DNA of 64,000 nt from Clostridium intestinale DSM 6191 (GTDB taxonomy: Bacteria; Bacillota; Clostridia; Clostridiales; Clostridiaceae): NCBI RefSeq assembly GCF_900130055.1, contig NZ_FQXU01000012.1, forward strand, positions 1 to 64,000. Reading direction: 5' to 3'. Positions within the stretch are counted from its first letter, which is position 1. Every line of letters starts with the position of its first letter. A program made the translations under genes and the position numbers. Shown here piece by piece: positions 8,521 through 18,062 of the stretch. Under the pieces are notes generated by a model that saw only the letters and a program-made list of their open reading frames with translations, had not been told where the DNA came from and did no database searches.

Positions 8521-8696
8521 CGTAACCCACCTCTCAATTCCTTTAATAATCTTCTTATATTATTATATCTTATTATTGACTTAATTACATCAATGAGAAC
8601 AAAAGTTCAATAAACAATTAAATTAATTTTACATAACCGCAGACTTATTATAAAATTAATGTAGGATTTTTAGAAATAAGAAAGGATGAATAATTA

Positions 8697-9488
8697 ATGA
8701 GTCTTTATGATAAAAAATATTTAGCAATAGCTGAGGATATTTTAGAAAATGGATACTTTGACAACAACAGAACAGGAATTAGAACTTATAAACTTCCCCA
8801 TCAAATAATGCAATTTAATTTAGAAAAAGAATTTCCTATATTAACAACAAAATTTGTAGCCTTTAAAACTGCTGTTAAAGAACTTCTTTGGATATTTAAA
8901 GATCAATCAAATGATGTAAAGAAACTTCAAGAGCAAAATGTATCCATATGGGATGAATGGATTCAAGAAGATGGTACTATAGGAACATCTTACGGATGGG
9001 TAGTAAAAAAGTTTAATCAAATGGATAATCTTTTAGAGGCTTTAAGAAATAATCCTCAAGATAGAAGAATGATGATTAACCTTTGGCAGATTCCTTATTT
9101 AGATACCGCTCCTCTTCATCCTTGCTGTTTCTTAACAATGTGGGATGTAACTGATGGAAAACTTAATTGTATGCTTGTACAGCGCAGTGGAGATTGGGGA
9201 CTTGGAGTTCCATTTAATACCAGCCAGTATGCAGTATTAGTTCATTTAGTAGCACAAGCAACAGGATTAAAACCAGGACTATTTACTCATGTTATTAACA
9301 ATGCTCATATATATGAAAATCAAGTAGAAGGTCTTAAGATTCAACTAGGAAGGGCTAATGAAGCTTATGATGCACCTAAACTTTGGATTAACCCTGAAAT
9401 TAAAAACTTCTACGATTTTACACCTGATGATATTAAACTTGTAGATTATAAACATCATCCTTCAATTAAGATGGAAGTGGCAGTTTAA
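8697..9488 (+). CDS. thyA: Thymidylate synthase ThyA
   Basis: 263 aa. It catalyses dUMP plus methylene-tetrahydrofolate to dTMP plus dihydrofolate. Visible motifs are NRTGIRT (phosphate-binding Arg), SIWDEW, the catalytic Cys at about residue 143 in [20 protein letters not shown] and the C-terminal KMEVAV. The enzyme makes dihydrofolate, so it depends on the reductase encoded by folA at 27.7 kb, which is not adjacent. The ATG follows GAAAGGATGAATAATT. It is monocistronic with its own terminator. Confidence 0.97.
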   Translation: MSLYDKKYLAIAEDILENGYFDNNRTGIRTYKLPHQIMQFNLEKEFPILTTKFVAFKTAVKELLWIFKDQSNDVKKLQEQNVSIWDEWIQEDGTIGTSYGWVVKKFNQMDNLLEALRNNPQDRRMMINLWQIPYLDTAPLHPCCFLTMWDVTDGKLNCMLVQRSGDWGLGVPFNTSQYAVLVHLVAQATGLKPGLFTHVINNAHIYENQVEGLKIQLGRANEAYDAPKLWINPEIKNFYDFTPDDIKLVDYKHHPSIKMEVAV

Positions 9489-9497
9489 TTTACTATA

Positions 9498-9526
9498 AAT
9501 AAGGAGTCTCCAAGAGGCTTCTTATT
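9498..9526 (+). terminator. Terminator of thyA
   Basis: A 13-bp stem with two wobbles (AATAAGGAGTCTC / GAGGCTTCTTATT) runs into a T-rich tract (TTTTTTTA). Confidence 0.8.
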
Positions 9527-9565
9527 TTTTTATAAAAACCGTTAACTCTAATAATTTCTACACTT

Positions 9566-9693
9566 CTATGTTCCTATGTTCCTATGTTCCTCTGTTTCTG
9601 TGTTTCTGTGTTTCTGTGTTTCTGTGTTTCTGTGTTTCTGTGTTTCTGTGTTTCTGTGTTTCTGTGTTTCTGTGTTTCTGTGTTTCTGTGTTT
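9566..9693. repeat. 8-bp tandem repeat array, 16 units
   Basis: Sixteen contiguous octamers: three CTATGTTC, one CTCTGTTT and twelve CTGTGTTT. It fills most of the 389-nt gene-free stretch between the thyA terminator and the padR promoter. Twelve identical units make slipped-strand copy-number change likely. Confidence 0.95.
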
Positions 9694-9804
9694 AGGAATT
9701 TTAACATAAAATCTGCTTGTGCAATACTTTTCTGACAAAATTAAAATAAATTTAACCTAAATTACTAATTTTATAAACTTAATATTGTTTGTTTTTTTAT
9801 TTAG

Positions 9805-9840
9805 ATATACCTTGACATGCGAGGTATATATTTATATTAT
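9805..9840 (+). promoter_or_regulatory. padR promoter with overlapping dyad operator
   Basis: TTGACA (9812-9817), 17 nt, TATTAT (9835-9840). A perfect inverted repeat, ATATACCT-9 nt-AGGTATAT (9805-9829), covers the -35. This is the expected position for autorepression by the PadR protein encoded next. Confidence 0.75.
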
Positions 9841-9877
9841 ATAACTATAGAGACGATATATTGCAAAGGAGGATACT

Positions 9878-10198
9878 ATGTCTATTGCATCAGATTTGAT
9901 TAGAGGTCATACAGAGACCATTATTTTATCTCAATTATTAGAAAAAGATAGCTACGGCTATGAAATAAATAAATCTATACAAATGAAAACAAATAATGAA
10001 TATGAACTAAAAGAAGCAACTTTATATACAGCTTTTCGTAGATTAGAACAGGCAGGTTTAATAACTTCTTATTGGGGAGAAGAAAATACAGCCGCCAGAA
10101 GAAAGTACTACTCAATAACGAAACTTGGACGCGAATCTTATACTTATAATAAAGCAGAATGGGAAAGAACAAAAAAATTAATTGATAGTTTAATTTAA
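9878..10198 (+). CDS. PadR-family transcriptional regulator
   Basis: 106 aa, the short (s1) PadR type: a winged helix with IILSQLLEKDSYGYEI, the LKEATLYTAFRRLEQAGLI recognition region and the wing (RRKYYSITKLGR). It probably represses its own operon through the dyad over its promoter. The next two genes (HAAS-domain membrane protein and DUF4097 protein) are spaced by 14 and 2 nt. This trio is a common firmicute arrangement, often linked to membrane stress sensing. The ATG follows AAAGGAGGATACT. Confidence 0.93.
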   Translation: MSIASDLIRGHTETIILSQLLEKDSYGYEINKSIQMKTNNEYELKEATLYTAFRRLEQAGLITSYWGEENTAARRKYYSITKLGRESYTYNKAEWERTKKLIDSLI

Positions 10199-10212
10199 CG
10201 GAGGGGTTATTA

Positions 10213-10872
10213 ATGAATGATAAACTTTATAGATACGTTAACAACTTATTTGAAGATGCACCTAAAAATAAGAAAACTTACGACTTAAAAGAAGAACTAC
10301 TTTCAAACTTGGATGCAAAATACACTGATTTAATGTCAGATGGATATCCAGAAGATGAAGCTTGCAATATTGTTATTTCAAGTATAGGAGATGTGGATGA
10401 ATTAATTAATCGTCTTAACTCTCCAGATGAGGTTAACTCAGATTTAATTGATGAAAGAAAAAAGAAATCTGCTTTATTAGTAGCTGTAGCAGTTGGATTA
10501 TATATTTTGAGTCCTTGCTTTATAATAATTTTTGATATTCTTTCTCTAAACGAGGATTTAGGAATTATACCTATGTTTATATGTATAGCAATAGCTACTG
10601 GAATTCTTATATATACAGGAATGACTAGTCCTAAATATCTTAAAAAGGATGAAACCTTGGTTGAAGAATTTAAAGAATGGAAAGCTGCTAACTCAGAAAA
10701 TGTGCGAATTAAAAAATCAATCACTTCTGCTATGTGGATTACAATTGTAGCTATATATCTTGTTATAAGTTTTTATTTCAATGCTTGGCCATTCTCTTGG
10801 ATAATTTTTGTCATAGGTGCGGCAATTGATCAGATTATTTCAGCTGCCTTCGACTTAAAGAAAAGGAGGTAG
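10213..10872 (+). CDS. HAAS/DUF1700-like membrane protein
   Basis: 219 aa. The soluble N-terminal helical part (KLYRYVNNLFEDAP...LKEELLSNLDAKYTDLMSDGYPEDEA) is the HAAS-type signalling domain that commonly follows PadR regulators. Four hydrophobic segments come after it (residues about 90-150 and 175-215). It is likely a membrane partner of the PadR system, although no mechanism is established. The ATG follows GGAGGGGTTATTA. Confidence 0.8.
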   Translation: MNDKLYRYVNNLFEDAPKNKKTYDLKEELLSNLDAKYTDLMSDGYPEDEACNIVISSIGDVDELINRLNSPDEVNSDLIDERKKKSALLVAVAVGLYILSPCFIIIFDILSLNEDLGIIPMFICIAIATGILIYTGMTSPKYLKKDETLVEEFKEWKAANSENVRIKKSITSAMWITIVAIYLVISFYFNAWPFSWIIFVIGAAIDQIISAAFDLKKRR

Positions 10873-10874
10873 TT

Positions 10875-11789
10875 ATGAATAAAAAGTTTGCTATAGCAAG
10901 AATAATTGCTTCTTCTTTATTAGCTATTGTATCTTTATTTATATTAGTGTCTTTAATCCTTGGAAACTTTAGTCCTACAGATTTTATATTTAGATTAAAT
11001 AGTAAGTATAATTCTACAAACGAGCTGACAGCTTCTATTGAGTCTATTAGTAAAATCGACTTAAGAAATTTTGGAAGTGAACTAGTAACTATATACCCTA
11101 CAGATTCTAATGAAGTTAAACTTTTGCAAAGCTCAACTACTACTCTTAAAAATGAAGATTTAATTTCTATTTCAAAAGAAGGTAATTCTCTTATATTTAC
11201 TAAACCTAATAAAATTAAATTCTTTAGTGTGAAGATTTTTCCTCAGAAAATAGATTTATATATACCAAAAGATTATTCTGATGATTTATCTATATCTATG
11301 TCCTCTGGTAAACTTTCAATGGATGGTCTGAACTTTAAAAATTTAGATGTATATCTTAGTTCAGGAACTTGTGATTTAAAAAATCTAACTGCTGAAAATA
11401 CGGAGTTGAGATTATCAAGCGGTACTCTTAATGCGAACGCTATTAAGTCTAATATCATGACAACAGATATTAGTTCTGGTAAGTTAGTAGTAGAAGGTGA
11501 ATTCACTAATATAGATACTCAAACTTCTAGTGGTAGTACAAAAATATCTAGCAAAATAACTCCTGAAACCTTAAGTTCTAAAGTATCTTCTGGTAAAACA
11601 GATATATCAATCCCTGATAATAATGGTTTTGAAGTTAGATATAAAAGATCTTCTGGAAGTATAGTATTGGACTTCCCCCTATCCGACTTTAATAAAGATA
11701 ATAAAAGTGGTGTTGCAAAATATAAAGATGGAGGTAATACCTATAATCTAAGTGTTTCTTCTGGAAAGCTAACTTTAGGAAAATTATAA
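10875..11789 (+). CDS. DUF4097 beta-repeat protein, membrane-anchored
   Basis: 304 aa with one N-terminal transmembrane segment (residues about 8-30) and an extracytoplasmic region. From about residue 140 it contains at least seven SSG-led short repeats (SSGKLSM, SSGTCDL, SSGTLNA, SSGKLVV, SSGSTKI, SSGKTDI, SSGSIVL, SSGKLTL) at roughly 20-residue spacing, as expected for a stacked beta-solenoid of the DUF4097 family. It is third in the PadR operon with an AAAGGAGGTAGTT site. The function is unknown. Confidence 0.88.
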   Translation: MNKKFAIARIIASSLLAIVSLFILVSLILGNFSPTDFIFRLNSKYNSTNELTASIESISKIDLRNFGSELVTIYPTDSNEVKLLQSSTTTLKNEDLISISKEGNSLIFTKPNKIKFFSVKIFPQKIDLYIPKDYSDDLSISMSSGKLSMDGLNFKNLDVYLSSGTCDLKNLTAENTELRLSSGTLNANAIKSNIMTTDISSGKLVVEGEFTNIDTQTSSGSTKISSKITPETLSSKVSSGKTDISIPDNNGFEVRYKRSSGSIVLDFPLSDFNKDNKSGVAKYKDGGNTYNLSVSSGKLTLGKL

Positions 11790-11799
11790 TATTATAAAT

Positions 11800-11833
11800 G
11801 GCTAAAAACTAAGTGAAAAATTAGTTTTTAGCC
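11800..11833 (+). terminator. Terminator of the PadR operon
   Basis: A 13-bp perfect stem (GGCTAAAAACTAA) with an 8-nt loop is followed by ACTATTTTT. Confidence 0.82.
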
Positions 11834-12035
11834 ACTATTTTTATATAATCTAAAGAATTTCTTAAATATACTAACTTATTAATAATTTCTTTAGGTTTCT
11901 TAAGGTTTAATTATAAGCCTCTTTAATAATTATTTGTAAAATTGCCTTATTGAACTTATTCTCGCAAGGAGCAATAAGACTAAAATCTTGCCACTTTGGG
12001 CTAGATATCAGATAAATATTTAGGAGGTATAAACT

Positions 12036-12713
12036 GTGAAGAGGTATAATAAGAAAAGGAGAGGTAATAAAAAAGTATTTTTATTAATATTACTACTGAT
12101 ACTAATATTAATTAATTTTCCTAAACACTTAATAAAATCCTCTATGGACAATTCAAAGGATTATTCTAGTATTTTGTTGCTTGTAAATAAAGATAATAAA
12201 TTGGATAAAGATTATAAACCTGATGACCTAACTGTACCAAATGTGAATTTTTCCCCAAACTCAATTGAAGAAGAGCATTTTTTGAGAAAAGAGGCCTCAA
12301 CAGCTTTAGAGGAGTTATTTAATGCCGCAAAAAAGGAGAATATTTATTTATACTCCTTATCTGGATACCGCTCCTATTCTACTCAGAAAGCAATTTATGA
12401 GAGAACTATTAAGCAGCAAGGTAGAAAACATGCTGACGAATACGTAGCGAAACCAGGATACAGCGAACATCAAACAGGTCTAGCTATGGATGTAACAACT
12501 AAGGATTCTTATGTGATTTTCGAAAACACTCCAGAAGCAAAATGGCTATCAAAAAATGCTTATAAGTATGGTTTCATTATTAGGTATCCATTAGGGAAAG
12601 AATCTATTACTGGATATAGTTACGAGTCTTGGCATATACGTTATGTTGGGAAAAAGGCTTCAAAAGAGATATTTACTAAGGACTTAGTATTAGAACAATA
12701 CCTAGAGAAATAA
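12036..12713 (+). CDS. D-alanyl-D-alanine carboxypeptidase, VanY family
   Basis: 225 aa. An N-terminal signal anchor (residues about 14-28) is followed by a VanY/M15B zinc peptidase domain that trims the terminal D-Ala from peptidoglycan stem peptides outside the cell. Zinc and catalytic residues are visible in SEHQTGLAMDV (His, Asp) and ESWHIRYVG (Glu, His). Translation starts at GTG with AGGAGGTATAAACT upstream. It is followed at 31 nt by a VanR/VanS-like pair, suggesting control by that system. No VanH, VanA/B ligase or VanX gene is present, so this alone does not indicate glycopeptide resistance. Confidence 0.92.
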   Translation: MKRYNKKRRGNKKVFLLILLLILILINFPKHLIKSSMDNSKDYSSILLLVNKDNKLDKDYKPDDLTVPNVNFSPNSIEEEHFLRKEASTALEELFNAAKKENIYLYSLSGYRSYSTQKAIYERTIKQQGRKHADEYVAKPGYSEHQTGLAMDVTTKDSYVIFENTPEAKWLSKNAYKYGFIIRYPLGKESITGYSYESWHIRYVGKKASKEIFTKDLVLEQYLEK

Positions 12714-12744
12714 TTTTGTATTATAATCTACTGGGGTGATAAAA

Positions 12745-13446
12745 TTGAGAGAAAAAATTTTACTTGTAGACGATGACAAAGAAATATTAAACCTTTTGAA
12801 AATATATTTGGGTAATGAAGGTTACTCAATCCTTAAGGCATCAGATGGATACTCTGCTTTACATATGTTAAGTAAAGAAACTCCCCATCTAGTAATTTTA
12901 GATGTAATGATGCCTGGTATAGATGGTATAGAGGTATGTAGAGAAATCCGCCAAACTATGAATATACCTATAATAATGCTCAGTGCTAAGGGGCAAAATA
13001 CGGATAAAATCACCGGTCTTTTAACTGGAGCTGATGATTATATAACTAAGCCTTTTGATCCCTTAGAATTAGTGGTTCGCGTAAAAACCTTATTGAGACG
13101 TACTTATTTATTCAATAACTCTTCTGAAATAAACAAAGATGATGATTTATTAGAGCTTGGTAACTTATCTATTAGGAAGTCCACACATTTTGTTTCTGTA
13201 AATGATAACGAGATAACCTTAACTGCTAAGGAATTTGATATACTAATTCTTTTGGCAACAAACCCTAGTAGAATTTTTTCTAGTGAAGAAATATTTGAAA
13301 AGATATGGAAAGAAAAGTATTATCAATCAAATAACACCGTTATGGTTCATATAAGTAATCTTAGAGATAAACTTGAATATTATACCGAAGGTGAAAAAAT
13401 CATTCATACTGTTTGGGGGGTGGGATATAAAATTGAAAAAATCTGA
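12745..13446 (+). CDS. OmpR-family response regulator, VanR-like
   Basis: About 233 aa. The receiver domain (ILLVDDDKEI, phospho-Asp in LVILDVMMPGIDGIEV, Lys in YITKPFDPLELVVRV) is followed by a winged-helix DNA-binding domain (NEITLTAKEFDILILLATNP, VWGVGYKI). TTG at 12745 is preferred because GGGGTGAT lies 4-5 nt upstream; GTG at 12736 overlaps that site. It overlaps the kinase gene by 14 nt, indicating translational coupling. It probably controls vanY and itself. Confidence 0.9.
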   Translation: MREKILLVDDDKEILNLLKIYLGNEGYSILKASDGYSALHMLSKETPHLVILDVMMPGIDGIEVCREIRQTMNIPIIMLSAKGQNTDKITGLLTGADDYITKPFDPLELVVRVKTLLRRTYLFNNSSEINKDDDLLELGNLSIRKSTHFVSVNDNEITLTAKEFDILILLATNPSRIFSSEEIFEKIWKEKYYQSNNTVMVHISNLRDKLEYYTEGEKIIHTVWGVGYKIEKI

Positions 13447-14539
13447 TATTTATAAACATGAATTACTATTATTATCTATGTTTATTTATCCAGTATTGCT
13501 TACTGGGTTAATTTTTCTAATGTCCTTAATTATTTGGAAAGCTTTTTTATTTTTTATAGTTAGTGATAACTCAACTTTAACAATGTATATATATAAATTT
13601 AGGTTATTATTGAATTTTGATTTGATTAAAAATATCTTTGCAATCTTTATATTCCTTTTTAGCTTTCATATGATTTCCAAAAATAAGATTATATACTTTT
13701 TAGAAATAAGCAATCAAGTAAAGGATATGTCTAATGGTAATTTTAAAGCTCGTATTCCCGTAAATCCAAAACTTTCATTAGGAGGTTTTGCTAAAAATAT
13801 AAATACCATAATGAGTAAATTTAATGATGCTATTTTAGAGGAACGTAAATCTGAGCAGACTAAAAGAGATCTTATAACTAACATCTCTCATGATTTGAGA
13901 ACCCCTCTTACTTCTATAATAGGATATTTAGAACTAGTTGATTCAGATAAATATAAAGATGAACTTACCTTAAGGCACTACACTAATATAGCCTACTTAA
14001 AATCTAAAAGATTAAAATTTTTAATAGATGATCTTTTTGAGCTTACTACCTTAAATAATTATGGTCTTAAACTATCTAAAGAAAATATAAATCTAATAGA
14101 GTTATTAAATCAAATTACTCTTGAAAATAGATTGAATTTTAGAAAAGCTAATATGGAGTGCAGATTATATTTTCCTGATGAAAAAATCTTTATATTCGGG
14201 GATGTAAATAAATTAGTAAGAGCTTTTGAAAATCTTATAACTAATTGTATAAAACATTCTAAGTCTAGTCCTTTTATAGACATATACGTACATAAAGATT
14301 TTGATAAAGTAATTCTTAAATTTATAAATTATGGTGAACCTATACCAGCTATAGACATCCCCTTTATATTCGAGAGATTCTATAGAGTTGAAAAATCTCG
14401 TTCAGAAGAATCTGGTGGCTCAGGCTTAGGCCTAGCTATAGCTAAAAATATTATAGAACTTCATGAAGGAAATATAGCTGTTGAAAGTTCTATAGAAGAA
14501 ACCTCGTTTATTATAACTTTTCCCATTAGCTCTAAATAG
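13433..14539 (+). CDS. Sensor histidine kinase, VanS-like
   Basis: About 368 aa. Two transmembrane segments enclose a short extracytoplasmic loop. HAMP follows (EISNQVKDMSNGNFKARIP), then the H-box NISHDLRTPLTSIIGYLEL, N-box ENLITNCIKHS, F-box FERFYRVEKSR and G-box GGSGLGLAIAKNI. The start is taken as TTG at 13433 inside the regulator gene, behind GGGTGGGATATAAAA. The small sensor loop and the vanY neighbour suggest a cell-wall signal rather than a nutrient. Confidence 0.9.
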   Translation: MKKSDIYKHELLLLSMFIYPVLLTGLIFLMSLIIWKAFLFFIVSDNSTLTMYIYKFRLLLNFDLIKNIFAIFIFLFSFHMISKNKIIYFLEISNQVKDMSNGNFKARIPVNPKLSLGGFAKNINTIMSKFNDAILEERKSEQTKRDLITNISHDLRTPLTSIIGYLELVDSDKYKDELTLRHYTNIAYLKSKRLKFLIDDLFELTTLNNYGLKLSKENINLIELLNQITLENRLNFRKANMECRLYFPDEKIFIFGDVNKLVRAFENLITNCIKHSKSSPFIDIYVHKDFDKVILKFINYGEPIPAIDIPFIFERFYRVEKSRSEESGGSGLGLAIAKNIIELHEGNIAVESSIEETSFIITFPISSK

Positions 14540-14545
14540 AAAAAA

Positions 14546-14575
14546 GACTCACTATACTAGAGAACATAGTGAGTC
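14546..14575 (+). terminator. Bidirectional terminator between vanS-like gene and cysNC
   Basis: A 10-bp stem (GACTCACTAT / ATAGTGAGTC) is followed by TTTTA on plus and TTTTTTC on minus, serving both convergent operons. Confidence 0.82.
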
Positions 14576-14583
14576 TTTTATGC

Positions 14584-16434
14584 TTATATATAATATTCTA
14601 CTGTTAAATTAAGAGTTTCTAAAATAGCGTCTGCTTTTTTATCTGAGTTAAATTCAGCGTCATCTATATATAGAGAAAGTGTTGGATAATCTGATTTTTC
14701 ATATAGATATTCCTTTGCATTATCATTCTTAAATGCATTAGGATTTCTCTTTTTGCAGATTTCACTAAGAGCTTCTACATATATTTCTGTATAGCTGTCT
14801 TTACCTATGATATCTTTTGCGTATTCCCTGTCTTCTTTAAATCTACTTACTGCTGAAACTATTGTTATTGTTCCACTATCTGCAAAAAGATTCGCTACTT
14901 CTGCAATTCTTCTTGTTTGTTCATACGCATCTTTTCTATCAAAAGCTAAGTCTGAACTTAAGCCAAATCTTAAGTTAGATGAATCTAAATAATACACCTT
15001 TTTACCTAAATCAAATAATTTCTTTTCAAGCTTAACTGCTATTTCATTTTTACCACAGCCAGGAACCCCTGTAAGCCATATTACTTTTCCTTTTTGATTA
15101 AGCTTAGCTTCTCTTTCTTTTCTAGATACAAGTCTTTTTCTAATTGCTAGATTGTTAGTTTTAAGTTCTTTAATTTCTCTTCTTAAAGAATCCTCAACTC
15201 CAGATATAATTCCACCACCGCTTACATCATATCCATCTACAATTACAAATCTTCCTGTAGCTTGAAGTTTTGTGAATTCATCAAAGCATATAGCATGTTT
15301 AGTTTTTATTGTTACTTCTGCTACGTCATTTTTATTGATTTCTGCTAAATCAGCCTTGCTCTCTAATGTAGCTGCATCAATTATCTTATTTACTGATAAA
15401 ACTTCGAATTCTACTTCATCTGTAGTAATTTTAAGTTTATATTTTTTATTTGCAACGAGTGGAGTTTTTCCAAGCCAAAATATATTTGCATTAAATACAT
15501 TAGCAACTGTAACTGGATCTTCTTTATGGCAGATTACTTCTCCTCTTTTATTAAAGAATTCATCTTCAACAGTTATTCCTACAGACATTCCGGCTGTTAC
15601 TTTATCTGTTCTATCTTTTTCTTGCCAGTATTCTATAGTTTTAACCTTTGTAGTTTTTCCGCTTGGATATATAACTATTTCATCTCCAGCTTTTAAGGTT
15701 CCTGCTTCTAATCTTCCTGCTATAATTCTTCTTGTATCAAATTTATATACATCTTGAATAGGGAATCTTAAGCCTTTACGTTCAATTCCTTGATCTTTCT
15801 TTATACTGTCCATAGTTTCTAGTATTGAGCCACCTCTATACCAAGGAATATTTTTAGCCTTTGAAACTATATTTTCTCCATAGAAGGCTGATATAGGAAT
15901 ATACCTTTCTGGATATATGTTTAAGTTATTTAGAAATTCATTGAATTGAGTTTGTATCTCATTAAATCTTTCCTCTGAATAATCAACTAAGTCCATTTTA
16001 TTTACTGCTACATATACTTTCTTTATTCCTAGAAGTGAAAGTATGTATCCATGCCTTTTTGATTGCTCTTGTATACCCTCTTTAGCATCTACTACTAGTA
16101 TTGCAGCTTCTGCACTAGCTACTCCCGATATCATATTCTTTAAAAATTCCTTATGTCCAGGTGCATCTATAATTACGTAATCTCTTTTTTCAGTAAAAAA
16201 TTGAAGCATTGTTATATCTATTGTTATACCTTGCTTTTGTTCTTCTTCAAAAGCATCTAAAAGGTAAGCATATTCAAAGCTTTTTCCCTTCTCAGCTGAT
16301 ATTCTTTTCACCTTCTCTATAGCCCCTGCTGGAAGTGAATCTGTATCATAAAGAAGTCTACCTATAAGGGTTGATTTACCGTGATCTACGTGCCCTACAA
16401 CTACTATATTTAAATTTTCTCTTTCCTTACTCAC
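14584..16434 (-). CDS. cysNC: Sulfate adenylyltransferase subunit 1 fused to a degenerate APS kinase domain (CysNC)
   Basis: About 616 aa. The N-terminal two thirds is CysN, the GTPase that drives APS synthesis with Cys[18 protein letters not shown] and NKMD, followed by EF-Tu-like beta domains. The last 170 residues align to CysC, but the P-loop reads GVPGCGKN (Asn for Ser/Thr) and the APS-binding DGDN motif reads DSSN, so kinase activity is doubtful. An intact CysC is encoded separately in the same operon. GTG at 16434 is chosen because GGAGGG lies 7 nt upstream; the ATG at 16449 has no spaced site. It is the last gene of the operon. Confidence 0.92.
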   Translation of the reverse strand: MSKERENLNIVVVGHVDHGKSTLIGRLLYDTDSLPAGAIEKVKRISAEKGKSFEYAYLLDAFEEEQKQGITIDITMLQFFTEKRDYVIIDAPGHKEFLKNMISGVASAEAAILVVDAKEGIQEQSKRHGYILSLLGIKKVYVAVNKMDLVDYSEERFNEIQTQFNEFLNNLNIYPERYIPISAFYGENIVSKAKNIPWYRGGSILETMDSIKKDQGIERKGLRFPIQDVYKFDTRRIIAGRLEAGTLKAGDEIVIYPSGKTTKVKTIEYWQEKDRTDKVTAGMSVGITVEDEFFNKRGEVICHKEDPVTVANVFNANIFWLGKTPLVANKKYKLKITTDEVEFEVLSVNKIIDAATLESKADLAEINKNDVAEVTIKTKHAICFDEFTKLQATGRFVIVDGYDVSGGGIISGVEDSLRREIKELKTNNLAIRKRLVSRKEREAKLNQKGKVIWLTGVPGCGKNEIAVKLEKKLFDLGKKVYYLDSSNLRFGLSSDLAFDRKDAYEQTRRIAEVANLFADSGTITIVSAVSRFKEDREYAKDIIGKDSYTEIYVEALSEICKKRNPNAFKNDNAKEYLYEKSDYPTLSLYIDDAEFNSDKKADAILETLNLTVEYYI

Positions 16435-16451
16435 TATGTTGCCCTCCATTC

Positions 16452-17252
16452 CTACATGTATCCAAGTTTTCTTAGTTTTTGTAATGCATGTGCATCTTCT
16501 TGGTCTTGTGCTCTACCTGATCTTTCAGTTTCTTTTGTATTTTTAAGTTCTTCTATGATTTCGTCAATAGTAGTAGCATTTGAATCTATAGGGTTTGTAC
16601 ATGGAGCACAACCTAAGCTTCTATACCTCTTACCATCTTTAGCAAAGTATAAATCAATTAGAGGAATATTTTCTCTCTTTATATATTCCCAAACATCAAG
16701 CTCAGTCCAGTTTAAGATAGGATGTACCCTTATGTGGTTTCCTTTTCTGAAATCTGTCTTAAATTGATTCCATAATTCTGGTGGTTGATCAGTATAATCC
16801 CACTCTGATTCAGCATTTCTTTCACTAAATATTCTCTCCTTAGATCTTGAACCTTCCTCATCTCTTCTAACCCCAACTATAAGTCCATCAAACTCTTCTC
16901 TTTTTGTGATTTCATTAAGAGCATCTGTTTTAAGAGCTTTACAGCATACTAATCTTCCTTGTTCTGGTCCCATTCCTTCTGCTAAAGCTTTGTGATTTGT
17001 GTTTACTATAAGATTAAGATTATATTCTTTTGCTACCTTATCTCTAAACTCTATCATTGCTGGTATTTTGTGAGTTGTATCTACATGTATTAATGGAAAC
17101 GGACAATTTCCATAAAAGGCTTTTTGAGCAAGCCATAACATTACTGTAGAATCCTTACCTATTGACCAAAGCATACCTAACTTTCCTAAATGTTTATATG
17201 CTTCTCTTAATATATAAATACTTTCTGCTTCTAATCTATCTAAATGATCCAT
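16452..17252 (-). CDS. cysD: Sulfate adenylyltransferase subunit 2 CysD
   Basis: 266 aa. This PP-loop ATP pyrophosphatase-type enzyme converts sulfate plus ATP to APS, coupled to GTP hydrolysis by CysN. Visible elements are the modified PP-loop [20 protein letters not shown], the [17 protein letters not shown] segment and the C-terminal [11 protein letters not shown] and [11 protein letters not shown]. The downstream order cysD-cysNC, 17 nt apart, is the usual pairing. It follows the transporter genes within the same minus-strand operon (15-nt gap). Confidence 0.96.
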   Translation of the reverse strand: MDHLDRLEAESIYILREAYKHLGKLGMLWSIGKDSTVMLWLAQKAFYGNCPFPLIHVDTTHKIPAMIEFRDKVAKEYNLNLIVNTNHKALAEGMGPEQGRLVCCKALKTDALNEITKREEFDGLIVGVRRDEEGSRSKERIFSERNAESEWDYTDQPPELWNQFKTDFRKGNHIRVHPILNWTELDVWEYIKRENIPLIDLYFAKDGKRYRSLGCAPCTNPIDSNATTIDEIIEELKNTKETERSGRAQDQEDAHALQKLRKLGYM

Positions 17253-17267
17253 TTGATAGCCCCCTTC

Positions 17268-18062
17268 TTATTTAACTTCTAATCCACACTTATATCTAAT
17301 ATTTCTTTCTAACTTTTCAAACACTAATTTATCAAAAACAAATCCCAATAGTATTATTACTATCATAATAGCCATTACTTGGCTTATATCTCCAAGTTCT
17401 CTCCCAACTGTAAGGACCTGTCCCAGTCCCTTAGTTGCTGACATCATTTCTCCAGCCATTAAAGCTCTCCAAGCAAAGGACCAGCCTTGCTTCATACCAG
17501 ATATTATAGCCGGAAGTGCTGATGGAATTATTACGCTCCAATATAACCTAAAGCCTTTTGCTCCCATAGTACTTGCTGCCTTAACATATATAGGATTAAC
17601 ATTTTTAATTCCTGATTCTGTAGCTATGGATATTGCAAATATTGATCCTATAGCTATAACAAATATAATTGCCTGCTCATTTATTCCAAACCAGAGGATT
17701 GAAAAAGGTATCCAGCATATACTAGGTAATGTTTGAAGTCCTAATATCATGGATCTAAAGTTCTCATCCAAATATTTATATCTTACAATTAAAAGCCCTA
17801 AAGCTATTCCCACTATTAAAGATATTAAATAGCCTATAAAGAGCCTCTTTATACTAGCTGCTATAGCTATAAACAAAGTATTATCACTTATAAGTTCTCC
17901 TAAGGTTTTGGCTACATCTATTGGAGATGGGAAAATATATGGCTTCCATATCTTAAATACATCTACCCCCAGTTTATAAACCAGCTCCCAGATCATTAGT
18001 AGAATCATATAAAATGCTACTTTCTTTAATACTCCAATCACTATCGTATTCTGCTTTTGCAA
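17268..18062 (-). CDS. ABC transporter permease, sulfonate/nitrate/taurine type
   Basis: 264 aa with six transmembrane segments and the binding-protein-dependent permease EAA-like loop (KAASTMGAKGFRLYWSVIIPSALPAIISG). It belongs to the SsuC/TauC/NrtB group. Starting at TTG 18062, preceded by AGGAGGTGGAGAAGG, it would overlap the ATPase gene by 89 nt; an internal ATG at 18011 is an alternative. With the ATPase and binding protein it forms a full importer for an oxidised sulfur anion; sulfonate, sulfate or thiosulfate cannot be told apart. Confidence 0.88.
   Translation of the reverse strand: MQKQNTIVIGVLKKVAFYMILLMIWELVYKLGVDVFKIWKPYIFPSPIDVAKTLGELISDNTLFIAIAASIKRLFIGYLISLIVGIALGLLIVRYKYLDENFRSMILGLQTLPSICWIPFSILWFGINEQAIIFVIAIGSIFAISIATESGIKNVNPIYVKAASTMGAKGFRLYWSVIIPSALPAIISGMKQGWSFAWRALMAGEMMSATKGLGQVLTVGRELGDISQVMAIMIVIILLGFVFDKLVFEKLERNIRYKCGLEVK

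Noticed and set aside
9566-9693. Possible CRISPR array
   Set aside because: The units are contiguous octamers with no spacers and no cas genes are in the window; it is a simple tandem repeat.
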